Shown here in pieces: positions 1-8,177 of a DNA stretch of 64,000 bases (position 1 is its first letter; each line of letters starts with the position of its first letter). The notes under the pieces were generated by a model. It had not been told where the DNA came from and did not search any database. It was given only the letters and a program-made list of their open reading frames with translations. Origin of the DNA: Marinobacter sp. (lineage in GTDB: Bacteria; Pseudomonadota; Gammaproteobacteria; Pseudomonadales; Oleiphilaceae); contig JAGPVT010000052.1 of assembly GCA_018066865.1 (NCBI GenBank), positions 62,001-126,000 of the forward strand, read 5' to 3'. Both the position numbers and the translations under genes were made by a program.

Positions 1-37
1 CAACGTACCCGCCACTGCCACACAGGGGGGCGCATAA
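1..37 (+). CDS. C-terminal tail of the gene upstream of atpB, probably atpR (partial)
   Basis: A reading frame open from the left edge ends at TAA (35-37), giving the tail NVPATATQGGA. Its stop overlaps the atpB start in a TAATG. In N-ATPase operons the order is atpD-C-Q-R-B-E-F-A-G, so the gene here should be atpR, a small membrane protein. The tail itself is too short to identify, so the name rests on position only. Confidence 0.4.
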   Translation, partial: NVPATATQGGA

Positions 38-735
38 TGCAGCTTACCCCCGATGATATCGTTGTTTTCACGCTGGCAGGCTGGAAGGTCAACGCCACCA
101 TCGTCAATACCTGGATCGTGATGGCGCTACTGGTAGGTATTTCCATGGTGATTACCCGAAACCTGCGCGCCGATGTGCCACCCAATCGCTGGCGTACATC
201 GCTGGAAGTGATCGTAAAGCTGATTCAGGGCCAGATCGAGGAAATCACCCGTAACTCGGCACGCCACGTGATGTACTTTGCCGGCACTCTGTTCCTGTTC
301 ATCGCCTTATCAAACCTGATGCTGGTGATACCGGAGTTTTCGCCGCCCACGTCTTCGTTATCAACCACGGTGGCACTGACCTTGTCTGTGCTGGTGGCTG
401 TACCGGTGCTTGGCATTGCCAGCGGCGGTGTAGGGTGCTACCTCAAAACGTTTGTTGAGCCCTCGGTCATCATGCTGCCGTTCAATATCATCGGTGAGTT
501 CTCCCGGGGCATATCGCTGGCTATCCGTCTTTATGGCAACGTGATGAGCGGCGCCGTTGTCGTAGCCATTCTGCTTACCGTCGCGCCATTTTTCTTCCCG
601 GTGATCATGGACATGCTCGGATTATTAACCGGCATGATTCAGGCTTATATCTTCGCCATTCTTGCCACTGTTTACATCTCATCTGCTTCAGCAGAGCCAA
701 ACCCTTCATCTTTAAAAAAAGAGGATAAATCATGA
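37..735 (+). CDS. atpB: N-type ATP synthase F0 subunit a
   Basis: Membrane stator subunit a of an F-type rotary ATPase, 232 residues, which forms the ion half-channels against the c-ring. Several hydrophobic helices are visible. The conserved segment AIRLYGN in the penultimate helix carries the essential arginine (R164). The short form and the following order c, b, alpha, gamma, with no delta gene between, match the N-ATPase operon rather than the housekeeping atpIBEFHAGDC order. The start overlaps the upstream stop, and the stop overlaps the atpE start by four bases (ATGA), indicating translational coupling. Family assignment is secure. Na+ coupling is inferred from subunit c. Confidence 0.93.
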   Translation: MQLTPDDIVVFTLAGWKVNATIVNTWIVMALLVGISMVITRNLRADVPPNRWRTSLEVIVKLIQGQIEEITRNSARHVMYFAGTLFLFIALSNLMLVIPEFSPPTSSLSTTVALTLSVLVAVPVLGIASGGVGCYLKTFVEPSVIMLPFNIIGEFSRGISLAIRLYGNVMSGAVVVAILLTVAPFFFPVIMDMLGLLTGMIQAYIFAILATVYISSASAEPNPSSLKKEDKS

Positions 736-1010
736 CCGATCTTGCCATCATTGCGGCCATTTCGATTTTTACCGCCGGCTTTACCATCGCCATCGGCGTC
801 ATTGGCCCCGCTCTGGGCGAGGGCCGGGCAGCCGCAGCCGCGATTGCCGCCATCGCCCAGCAACCGGATGCAGCCCCGACTCTTTCTCGAACCCTGTTTG
901 TCAGCCTGGCGATGATTGAATCCACCGCCATTTACTGTTTTGTGTTGGCCTTGATTCTGATTTTTGCCAACCCGTTCTGGGACGCAATGCAGGCTGCCGC
1001 AGGAGGCTAG
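732..1010 (+). CDS. atpE: N-type ATP synthase F0 subunit c with Na+-binding signature
   Basis: The 92-residue proteolipid that builds the rotating c-ring, a two-helix hairpin. Helix 1 has GPALGEG with a carboxylate at E30. Helix 2 has the ion-binding glutamate in MIESTAIY (E63, S64, T65, Y68). The E-S-T-x-x-Y pattern matches the side chains that bind Na+ in characterised sodium c-rings such as Ilyobacter tartaricus, where position 30 is a glutamine instead. Two carboxylates per hairpin are typical of N-ATPases. An AAAGAGGAT ribosome site precedes the start. Na+ rather than H+ specificity is inferred from these residues. Confidence 0.93.
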   Translation: MTDLAIIAAISIFTAGFTIAIGVIGPALGEGRAAAAAIAAIAQQPDAAPTLSRTLFVSLAMIESTAIYCFVLALILIFANPFWDAMQAAAGG

Positions 1011-1018
1011 AACAGATC

Positions 1019-1789
1019 ATGTCCATTGACTGGGTTACCGTTATCGCTCAGATCACCAACTTCCTCGTGCTGGTCTGGCTGCTGAAGCGCTTTCTCTACC
1101 GCCCGATCCTTGATGGTATTGACGCCCGCGAGGCTGAAATAACCCGCCGCATGGCCGAAGCCGGAGAGGCACAGCAAAAAGCACAGACGGCCGAAGCGGA
1201 ATACCGCCAGCAGCAAAAACAGCTGCTGTCTGACCAGGAGGCCGTGGTGGAACGGGCGCTGCGAGATTCGGAAAACCAACGTGATACCCTGCTGGCCGAT
1301 GCCCGCGCCAAGCTTGAGCAAGAGCAGAAAGACTGGCATAAGCATCTTGAGTCTGAGCGCCAGAAGTTTACCGCGCAACTGCAGCGAGCCGGAGAAGAGA
1401 CACTGCTGGAATTGACCCGTAAAGCGCTGCGCGATCTCGCGAATGAATCGCTGGAGGAAGCTATCGTTCGCCACGTCAGTGCGCGACTGCGCCCGATTGC
1501 GAGCGAGCTCTCCGACGCCGCAGGCGGCAGTAAGGAGGCGGTAGCAACGACTCGCGACACTTTGCCCAAGGCGGCACAGGCGCTGATGCAGGCCGATATC
1601 AAAAACCTGCTGCCAGGCATTAACCTGCGCTTTGAAACCGACCCACAGCAGGCGCCGGGACTGGTTCTCCGGGTTGGCGGTGCCCAGGTAGCCTGGACAG
1701 TTGACAGCTACACCGAAGAGTTTGATGCACTGTTAAGCGAACGCATGGCTGCCGGTGCTTCCGGCCGGATTCAGCCCGCTGGGGCATAA
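1019..1789 (+). CDS. atpF: N-type ATP synthase F0 subunit b, extended form
   Basis: Peripheral-stalk subunit, 256 residues. An N-terminal hydrophobic segment (about residues 5-27) is followed by a long, charged, Gln/Glu/Ala-rich helix (about 30-140) typical of the b-subunit coiled coil. The C-terminal third (about 150-256) is globular. Ordinary bacterial b is near 156 residues. The extra C-terminal domain and the absence of a separate delta gene suggest that this domain docks the stalk to F1. It lies 8 bases after atpE and 35 bases before atpA. Confidence 0.88.
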   Translation: MSIDWVTVIAQITNFLVLVWLLKRFLYRPILDGIDAREAEITRRMAEAGEAQQKAQTAEAEYRQQQKQLLSDQEAVVERALRDSENQRDTLLADARAKLEQEQKDWHKHLESERQKFTAQLQRAGEETLLELTRKALRDLANESLEEAIVRHVSARLRPIASELSDAAGGSKEAVATTRDTLPKAAQALMQADIKNLLPGINLRFETDPQQAPGLVLRVGGAQVAWTVDSYTEEFDALLSERMAAGASGRIQPAGA

Positions 1790-1824
1790 ACCCGGTTGTG
1801 CACAAAGAGGGTAAATAAAACACT

Positions 1825-3384
1825 ATGACCGAAACGCATTCAGCCGAAAAATTCGATGCCTGGCGGGGATCCATGCTGGCAACACCTGCGCCTGCTCCAG
1901 TAATAACCGAAGTTGGCAGGGTGACTGAAGTGGGCGACGGTGTTGCGATCGTTACCGGCCTCGCCCGTGCACTGGCCGATGAGCTGCTGGTGTTTGAATG
2001 CGGCGTGCGCGGCATAGTGCTGGATCTGGAGCCTGGCCGGCTCGGTGTGATCCTGCTGGGGCCTTCCGAGCTCATTACCCTGGGCGAGGATGTACAGCGC
2101 ACCCGTAAGGTGGTGAGTGTACCTGTTGGCCCCGCTCTGCTCGGGCGCGTGGTTGATGCCATGGGCCGCCCCAAAGACGGTCTGGGGGCTATCGCAGCGG
2201 TGGCCGAGCACCCCATTGAAGCGGATGCGCCGGGCATTCTCAGCCGCTCAGCCATTTTTCGGCCGCTGGCAACCGGCATCAAAGCCATCGATGCTGCCGT
2301 ACCCGTGGGCCTGGGCCAGCGCGAGCTGATCATCGGTGATCGCCAGACCGGTAAAACGTCCATCGCCATAGACACCATACTCAATCAGGTACGCTCAGAA
2401 GTTACCTGTATATATTGCGCCATTGGCCAGCGCGGCGATGCCGTCTCCCGGGTAATCGCCGCGCTGGCCAATGGCAATATGATGGCCCGCAGCGTGATCA
2501 TGTCGGCCGGTGACGAAGAGACACCGGGGCTGTCCTACATCGCACCTTATGCCGCTATGGCCATGGCCGAGTATTTTTCCGATCAGGGGCGGGATGTGCT
2601 GGTGATTTTTGATGACCTGACGCACCACGCCCGCTCCTACCGTGAGCTGTCACTGCTGTTGCGCCGGCCCCCGGGACGTGAGGCCTTCCCCGGTGATATC
2701 TTTTACGTTCATGCCCGCCTGCTGGAGCGCGCCGGCCAGTTTACCCAGAAAGCTGGCGGCGGCTCGATTACTGCCTTGCCCGTGGTGGAAACCCAGGCGG
2801 AGAACCTGTCGGCTTATATTCCCACCAACCTGATATCCATTACCGATGGCCAGATTTACCTCTCGCCACGGCTGGTACGCAAAAACCAGTTCCCTGCCGT
2901 CGACCTGGGCCTGTCGGTCTCCCGTGTAGGCGGTAAAGCCCAGAACCGCGCCCTGCGTGAAGTGGCCGGTAACCTTCGGGTTACCCTGTCGCAGTTTGAA
3001 GAACTGGAAGACTTTGCGCGCTTTGGCACACGGCTGGACGATACCACACGCGCCCGCCTGACCCGTGGCGCGGCGGTTCGCAATTCACTGCGCCAGGCCG
3101 AGCGTGATCCCATGCCAGCGGCTGAACAGCTGGCGGTTCTCATCGCGGCAATGGAGGGCCTTTTCGATGCTTTGCCGGAGCAGCAACTGATCGAAGCCAT
3201 GGCCAGCATTCGTACCGCTGCGCAGAAACGGTTACAGGTAATTGACGACCGCATCAGTGGCAACCAGGCGCTGAGCGAGGAGGACCGGGAACTGATTATT
3301 ACAACCGCACGGAACGCACTGTCTGCGAATCCTGCAGACCGACCAACCAGCGTGAACGAGGCCAGCCATGGCCCAAACGCTTGA
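1825..3384 (+). CDS. atpA: N-type ATP synthase F1 subunit alpha
   Basis: Non-catalytic nucleotide-binding subunit of F1, 519 residues. It shows the N-terminal beta-barrel ([11 protein letters not shown]), Walker [10 protein letters not shown] (about 171-179), the Walker B region [12 protein letters not shown], and the alpha-signature tail around [17 protein letters not shown]. The sequence is clearly alpha rather than beta. The catalytic beta gene (atpD) is expected to the left of the window, as in other N-ATPase operons. Its 3' end overlaps atpG by 17 bases. Confidence 0.96.
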   Translation: MTETHSAEKFDAWRGSMLATPAPAPVITEVGRVTEVGDGVAIVTGLARALADELLVFECGVRGIVLDLEPGRLGVILLGPSELITLGEDVQRTRKVVSVPVGPALLGRVVDAMGRPKDGLGAIAAVAEHPIEADAPGILSRSAIFRPLATGIKAIDAAVPVGLGQRELIIGDRQTGKTSIAIDTILNQVRSEVTCIYCAIGQRGDAVSRVIAALANGNMMARSVIMSAGDEETPGLSYIAPYAAMAMAEYFSDQGRDVLVIFDDLTHHARSYRELSLLLRRPPGREAFPGDIFYVHARLLERAGQFTQKAGGGSITALPVVETQAENLSAYIPTNLISITDGQIYLSPRLVRKNQFPAVDLGLSVSRVGGKAQNRALREVAGNLRVTLSQFEELEDFARFGTRLDDTTRARLTRGAAVRNSLRQAERDPMPAAEQLAVLIAAMEGLFDALPEQQLIEAMASIRTAAQKRLQVIDDRISGNQALSEEDRELIITTARNALSANPADRPTSVNEASHGPNA

Positions 3385-4267
3385 GACGCTTACCCGACAC
3401 AGCGGCACCCTGACCAGTATTCGCGGCATTGTTCATACCATGAAAACCCTGTCTGCGATTAACGCGGCACCCTATGAACACGCAGCCCGATCCATCGAGG
3501 CCTATCACCAGACCATCCTCCAGGGCTTTGCTGCCTTCGCTTACCGAACCGGAGAAATCATCCTGCGCCAGGATGACGCACTTGAGCATCTGGTTATCGT
3601 GTTCGGCTCCGACCACGGGCTCTGTGGCAACTACAATGAAGTTCTCGCAGAAGTGGTGCAGAAGCATTGCCAAGGCCAAACCGTCGGTAAGCAGCGTCTG
3701 ATCTGCATCGGTGCGCAAATGAACGACGCCCTGGAGGATCAAGGCCTCGCACCAGAAGCAGTGCTGCTGCCACCGGCTTCTGCCGAAGGCATAGGCCGCC
3801 TTGCCGGCGATATCGTTACACGCATAGACCATTTCAGTCAGGGCCAGCCGCTGCATCATCTGGCCGTTACCCTGGCGTTTACCCAACGCGGCGACCACGA
3901 CCTGCGCGAGCCGGTAACGCGAAGACTTCTGCCGTTGGCGCCTTCGCTGCTGCAGCGCGAAAAGCACTGGGATTCACGCTCGCTTCCGGATTACACCATG
4001 GAAGCCGACGCGCTGCTGTCATCGCTGATTCGCAGCCACATCTTCGCCAGCGTGTTTCGCGCTTCGGCAGAAGCCATGGTGACCGAAAACGCCGCACGGC
4101 TGGCTCTGATGCAGCAGGCCGAGCAGTCAGTGGATGAGCGCATAGAGGAAGTAACAGGAGAACTTCGATCTGTGCGGCAAACGGAGATCACCAACGAGCT
4201 GATGGATGTAGTTATCGGTTTTGAGGCATTGAAGAAGCCACGAAAGCTTCGCAATCAACCAGGCTGA
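3368..4267 (+). CDS. atpG: N-type ATP synthase F1 subunit gamma
   Basis: Central rotor shaft of F1, 299 residues. The N-terminal helix contains [17 protein letters not shown], the conserved gamma motif that enters the alpha/beta hexamer. The middle domain contains [12 protein letters not shown]. The C-terminal helix ends with [13 protein letters not shown], matching the conserved return helix. It starts inside the end of atpA (17-base overlap) and is the last gene of the operon. The next gene is convergent, so the ATPase transcription unit ends here. I see no clear terminator in the 45-base gap. Confidence 0.93.
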   Translation: MAQTLETLTRHSGTLTSIRGIVHTMKTLSAINAAPYEHAARSIEAYHQTILQGFAAFAYRTGEIILRQDDALEHLVIVFGSDHGLCGNYNEVLAEVVQKHCQGQTVGKQRLICIGAQMNDALEDQGLAPEAVLLPPASAEGIGRLAGDIVTRIDHFSQGQPLHHLAVTLAFTQRGDHDLREPVTRRLLPLAPSLLQREKHWDSRSLPDYTMEADALLSSLIRSHIFASVFRASAEAMVTENAARLALMQQAEQSVDERIEEVTGELRSVRQTEITNELMDVVIGFEALKKPRKLRNQPG

Positions 4268-4312
4268 CTTGCGACAGGGCGGCCACCCGGAGCATGACCA
4301 GAACCAGCCACT

Positions 4313-5092
4313 TTATAACAATCGCCCCCCGTTGAGAAAACGCTGGATCACCGGCAATTTCTTGAGCATGGCTTTATCAACAAGGCGCGGCAGTATCCCG
4401 TTAATCACCACAAACAGCTTCTCGGGCCAGCCGAGGAACCGGCGGCGATCACCGTTTTCCATGGCTTTCAGAATTTCAGATGCCACCGTCTCTGGCGCAT
4501 CAACGCTGTTACCAAGCGCACGATTCAGTTCGTTAACCACTTCCGGATTCATTTCCGTGGCTGTGGCCCTAGGCGCTACGTACACCACCTGAACCGCAGT
4601 ATCAGCCAGTTCCCGGCGCAAGGCTTCTGTAAACCCCCTCAACCCGAACTTGGTGGCGCAGTAGGCGGTATAGCCGGGAAAACCGATACTGCCGAACGTC
4701 GACCCCACAAACACCAGGGCGCCGCCGGCTTTCTCGAATTGAGGGGCAAAATGCCTGGCCACAAGCATGGCAGATCGCAGGTTCACAGCAAGCTGGGCAT
4801 CAAGCTCACCGACCGACATTTTCGCCAGCCCGGAAAAACGATTCTGACCCGCGCAATGAATCACACCGTCGATATCCGGATAGGCCTCCGTCAGGCGCAC
4901 CAGCTGTTGGTCCAGATCTGCAGCCGCAAGATCCAGGTGCACTGGAGACATATTTTCCCGGTGGCCAACAAGCTCCGGGTGTCGGGATGCCACAATGACA
5001 TGACTGCCGACCTGAACCAGTGCATCCAGCAAAGCCTTGCCAATACCTCCGGTTCCTCCCAATAGAAGAAAAACGCGATCATGCAGCCTCAT
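4313..5092 (-). CDS. Short-chain dehydrogenase/reductase (SDR)
   Basis: NAD(P)-dependent oxidoreductase, 259 residues from the chosen ATG at 5092. The cofactor motif is GGTGGIG (12-18), the NNAG-like segment is HCAGQNRF, and the catalytic Ser-Tyr-Lys set is S131, Y144 and K148 (in YTAYCATK). A longer reading to 5194 exists but lies inside the upstream gene, and the SDR fold begins at residue 1 of the shorter form. The start overlaps the end of the upstream ligase/iron-enzyme gene by 14 bases, so it is probably translated with it. The substrate is unknown. Context suggests reduction of a product made by the ligase and iron enzyme. Confidence 0.85.
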   Translation of the reverse strand: MRLHDRVFLLLGGTGGIGKALLDALVQVGSHVIVASRHPELVGHRENMSPVHLDLAAADLDQQLVRLTEAYPDIDGVIHCAGQNRFSGLAKMSVGELDAQLAVNLRSAMLVARHFAPQFEKAGGALVFVGSTFGSIGFPGYTAYCATKFGLRGFTEALRRELADTAVQVVYVAPRATATEMNPEVVNELNRALGNSVDAPETVASEILKAMENGDRRRFLGWPEKLFVVINGILPRLVDKAMLKKLPVIQRFLNGGRLL

Positions 5093-7250
5093 GCTGCGGC
5101 TCCTTACGAGTGACAGGCAGCGGAATACTGCGCAGCATGTCGCCGTATAACCGGTAAACCACACGGGCAGCATCAATAACCGCCTGTTGATCATCCGGGT
5201 CAGTGATACCGTCCATCAGATTGCGGAAAAACTCGAAGTGATCCTGATCGAGAGCCCCATGGGAATACAGATAGCTGAACGCCTGATTCGGCAGCCCCAG
5301 GAGTTTTTGAATCTGTTCGCCCAGAGGTGTAGCCAGCTCAACTGACGTGCCCTCAAGCACCTGAACCATCCCGAAAAACGCCGCCGGATTGCCCCGGTTA
5401 ATCTGGTCATACAAGTAAGACACCATAAGCTCAATGGAAAGATCCGGTTTGCCCGTGCGGATTACTTCCTTGTCGGAACCGCAGGCCTCCAGATCATTCA
5501 GGATCCACTCGTCGTGGCCGTACTCTTCATCAATGTACTCAACCAGTGCCTTGCGGACGAACTCCACCCGCCGGGGCAACCTGGCACCGCAGGCCATCAT
5601 TAAAGGCACCGTGTGCTTTACGTGGTGGAAAGCCTGAGTCAGAAACCAGGTATAAGACTCAAGGCTGAAATCGCCCTCGCCAATCGCTTTGACGACCGGC
5701 GCGCCGGTAACATGGGCCCGCGCTTCGGCGGTTTCATGCTGCAATCTGTCAAAAAATGCCATGTGAGATTCTCCTGACGGGTAAGAAAACGACGTTGAAA
5801 TAAACAGGGGGAAGGCTTCTGCCAACAGAGTCGGCAAATGCGCCTGAATTCGCGCCCGCACCGGGCGACCGTTTGCTGTGATATAACCTTCGGACTGCCG
5901 GAACGGTTGTCGGCGGATATACACCGTGGCCAGGCGGGCATAATCCGGCAGGCGTTGATTGAGCTGCTTTACAGACCGGGCGAGGACGTCGGGCGAACGC
6001 CCATCTGTTACTGTTACCAGCGCCATTGGCTGGGGTTCACCATCACCGAACACCACAGCTTGGGGAATTCCCAGCCCCTGAGCCAGTTCACTTTCCAGCC
6101 ACTCCGGGCTGATATTGCGGCCAAAGCTGGTTATCAGCAGATTCTTTGAACGACCATTGATCGACAAGAAGCCGCCCGGGCTGAGCGCCCCCAAATCGCC
6201 GGTATCCAGCCATTCACACGGCGCCGTTTGATCGCCCAGATAACCGAGGTGGGTATTGCCACGAATCCGGATATGGCCGTAAGAATCCACTCTGACCTGA
6301 ACGTGAGACAGAGGTTTACCCACGCTACCCTGACACTCAGCCGAAGGCACGTTCAATGCCACCACGGAGCTGCATTCCGACAAACCGTAGCCTTCATACA
6401 GCGGTAACCCCACGGCGCGGCCACGGGCCAGGAGCTCTTGGGATACCCGGCCACCACCAACCGCCAGAAACCGGAATGAGCGGCTGTCGAGTTGCCCCAG
6501 TTCTGCAGCGCTAACCAATGCCATTGCCAGCTCCGGCACCAGAATCAGGGTCTGGGGTCGGCTTTGGTGAATACCCTCAATCAGCCGGTTCAGGTTCAGG
6601 CCACTGCTGCCGGTCATTCCCAGGTGTTCCAGCGGCGCCACGTTGACACAGGCACCCATGAGCAAGGGCAAATACACCCCTGCAATATTCTCCAGCAGCG
6701 TGGCCAGCGGCAGAATACACAGGTGTGTTTGCAGCTCAACACCCGTCAATTGCGCCTTCAGAGCCAGAGCGGTTGCGGTCATCTGCTTCAGCGATAGGCA
6801 CACCCCTTTAGGAGTGCCGGTACTGCCGGAGGTAAAGGTAATTTTTGCCGTACCTTCCGGCATCCGTGTCACTTCTGCAGAATCTGGCAACTGGCGTAGC
6901 CAGACACCCTGGCCCAGCGACTCGCTCGCCTTAAGCGCTTCGCCGGACAGCAGGCCTTCCAGACCTGCCTGTTCAACCAGATGTGCCGTTTGGGTTTCGG
7001 AGAAAAATGCCGGCACCGGCACACAAACAACGCCTGCCAGCAAACAGGCAAGGTCGGCCAGTATCCAGGCAAGGGTGTTGTCGCCACACACACCCGCTCG
7101 CTTTATGCTCCGCAGGCGCAACTGTTCCGCTACTGCCTCTGCAGCCCGCATCATCTGTTTGTAGCTGAGTTCTGATTCTGGCCCGCGCAAGGCAATGCGC
7201 GACGGGTGTGTCAGCGCTTGGCGGTGGAGCAGTTCAGGCAAGGCGACCAT
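5079..7250 (-). CDS. AMP-dependent acyl ligase fused to a heme-oxygenase-like iron enzyme
   Basis: A 723-residue protein in two parts. Residues 1 to about 470 form an ANL-superfamily adenylating enzyme: P-loop FTSGSTGTPKG, A5-like YGLSECS, A7-like WLDTGDLG and A8-like INGRSKNLL. The A10 segment reads TANGRPVRARI, with Arg where a catalytic Lys is usual. Residues 497-723 are a TenA/heme-oxygenase-like fold of the iron-containing redox enzyme type, with EYIDEEYGHDEW as likely metal ligands. The join is in frame, but an AGGAG ribosome site (5771-5775) lies 8 bases before an internal ATG (5762), so the second part could also be made alone. The start at 7250 was chosen because the earlier ATG lies deep in the upstream gene. 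The true start still overlaps that gene by 17 bases. Such ligase and redox proteins are usually separate. Confidence 0.8.
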   Translation of the reverse strand: MVALPELLHRQALTHPSRIALRGPESELSYKQMMRAAEAVAEQLRLRSIKRAGVCGDNTLAWILADLACLLAGVVCVPVPAFFSETQTAHLVEQAGLEGLLSGEALKASESLGQGVWLRQLPDSAEVTRMPEGTAKITFTSGSTGTPKGVCLSLKQMTATALALKAQLTGVELQTHLCILPLATLLENIAGVYLPLLMGACVNVAPLEHLGMTGSSGLNLNRLIEGIHQSRPQTLILVPELAMALVSAAELGQLDSRSFRFLAVGGGRVSQELLARGRAVGLPLYEGYGLSECSSVVALNVPSAECQGSVGKPLSHVQVRVDSYGHIRIRGNTHLGYLGDQTAPCEWLDTGDLGALSPGGFLSINGRSKNLLITSFGRNISPEWLESELAQGLGIPQAVVFGDGEPQPMALVTVTDGRSPDVLARSVKQLNQRLPDYARLATVYIRRQPFRQSEGYITANGRPVRARIQAHLPTLLAEAFPLFISTSFSYPSGESHMAFFDRLQHETAEARAHVTGAPVVKAIGEGDFSLESYTWFLTQAFHHVKHTVPLMMACGARLPRRVEFVRKALVEYIDEEYGHDEWILNDLEACGSDKEVIRTGKPDLSIELMVSYLYDQINRGNPAAFFGMVQVLEGTSVELATPLGEQIQKLLGLPNQAFSYLYSHGALDQDHFEFFRNLMDGITDPDDQQAVIDAARVVYRLYGDMLRSIPLPVTRKEPQHEAA
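5763..5775 (-). promoter_or_regulatory. Internal ribosome-binding site before the iron-enzyme domain
   Basis: On the minus strand AGGAG (5775-5771) is followed after 8 bases by ATG (5762-5760), in frame with the surrounding 723-codon gene. It resembles the ribosome site of a formerly or still independent gene encoding the 227-residue heme-oxygenase-like protein. Whether it is used cannot be told from sequence. Confidence 0.55.
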
Positions 7251-7944
7251 AAGCGCCCCCCTGCTCTGAACCGCCTGATCCCGTACCGGGCAGTGCTGGC
7301 TGAATTCGTCGCAACAAGTCCGCCTGCCGCAGGGCACTGAGGCTATCAGCCACTCTGATCGCCATCACCACCGGTTGATGGTCGTAGTAGCGGCCCCAAC
7401 CGGCACCACCATCGGGCAAATTTTCCGGGTAGGCCCGGGCCAGGACCCGAGTGGCAATCCCCAACCGATGAAAACTGTTACGCAACTGATCGGTGCCGGT
7501 ACACACCACCCAGTCGTAACCGGCGCCTTCCAACCACACTGTCAGCGACGCAAACAGGTGCCTGCTGACACCGGCCTCCACACCGGCGAGGTGGGCAATC
7601 TCTGCAATTTTGTTGCGTGCGACACCCGGCACCGGCATCACAGATTCAACTGGTACAGACAGGTAATCCTCAAGAAACAGGCGTTCCAGAGCCGCATTGC
7701 GAACGCCCACTGCGGCCAGAAGCGTGCCTTGCGCCGATGTCAGGGCCAGCAACAACGGAATCCGCAGCGAGGGTTCTGCTCCGTAGGCCTGCAGAAATCG
7801 TCGCCGAATAAACTCCGTGACCGTATCCGCCAGCCCGGTGCCCGGGTTAATCTCACTCAACCAGCGACCGGCACAACGAAGGGCGGGAACCAACTCCGGC
7901 GAATCCGGTGGGCAATGTGTGGACATCGTTAGCGGATCGGTCAT
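7234..7944 (-). CDS. Thermostable-hemolysin family protein (GNAT-like)
   Basis: A 236-residue protein matching the thermostable hemolysin family (T_hemolysin), whose fold is related to N-acyltransferases. Recognisable segments are FIRRRFLQAYGA, EDYLSVPVE, IAEIAHLAG and WVVCTGTDQLRNSFHRLGI. There is no signal peptide. The start at 7944 is preceded by GGAGAG with 5-base spacing. Earlier ATGs lack a site. It heads the coupled cluster with the ligase/iron enzyme and SDR, and it diverges from a two-component system with operator-like repeats between. The hemolysin name is a family label. An acyl-transfer role fits the neighbouring ligase better but is inference. Confidence 0.8.
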   Translation of the reverse strand: MTDPLTMSTHCPPDSPELVPALRCAGRWLSEINPGTGLADTVTEFIRRRFLQAYGAEPSLRIPLLLALTSAQGTLLAAVGVRNAALERLFLEDYLSVPVESVMPVPGVARNKIAEIAHLAGVEAGVSRHLFASLTVWLEGAGYDWVVCTGTDQLRNSFHRLGIATRVLARAYPENLPDGGAGWGRYYDHQPVVMAIRVADSLSALRQADLLRRIQPALPGTGSGGSEQGGAYGRLA

Positions 7945-8009
7945 ATGCGCTCTCCAACAGCTCTCGGGCATGACGCCCGGATAGTGAACCGTCAGATTAG
8001 CCAGTAAGC

Positions 8010-8094
8010 CTTAACCCAGTCTTAAGCTCCGGCGTCGGAATTCTTAAGCGGGCCTTAAGGTTTCTGCCCCGCATCGGTTTAAGGCGGGTTTAAG
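8010..8094. promoter_or_regulatory. Three tandem TTAA-type operators (PmrA/QseB-like boxes)
   Basis: Three paired half-sites with identical 5-base spacing: CTTAAC-N5-CTTAAG (8010-8026), CTTAAG-N5-CTTAAG (8043-8059) and TTTAAG-N5-TTTAAG (8078-8094). The 11-base period and the CTTAA half-site match the recognition pattern of PmrA/BasR and QseB-type OmpR-family regulators. They lie between the hemolysin-family gene (start 7944, minus) and the response regulator (start 8178, plus), so they could serve both. The third pair lies just upstream of a TAGAAT (8105-8110) that could be a -10 element for the regulator. Confidence 0.75.
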
Positions 8095-8177
8095 AAAGCG
8101 TGTGTAGAATGCATTTTGAGGAGTCCAAATTTGACGAGTGCAAGTCTGAAGATCTTCCCCAAAACGGATCCAGTTTA

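Noticed and set aside
1007-1474. Long open frames antisense to atpF and other ATPase genes
   Set aside because: They are shadows of well-supported genes, with no ribosome sites and no family features.
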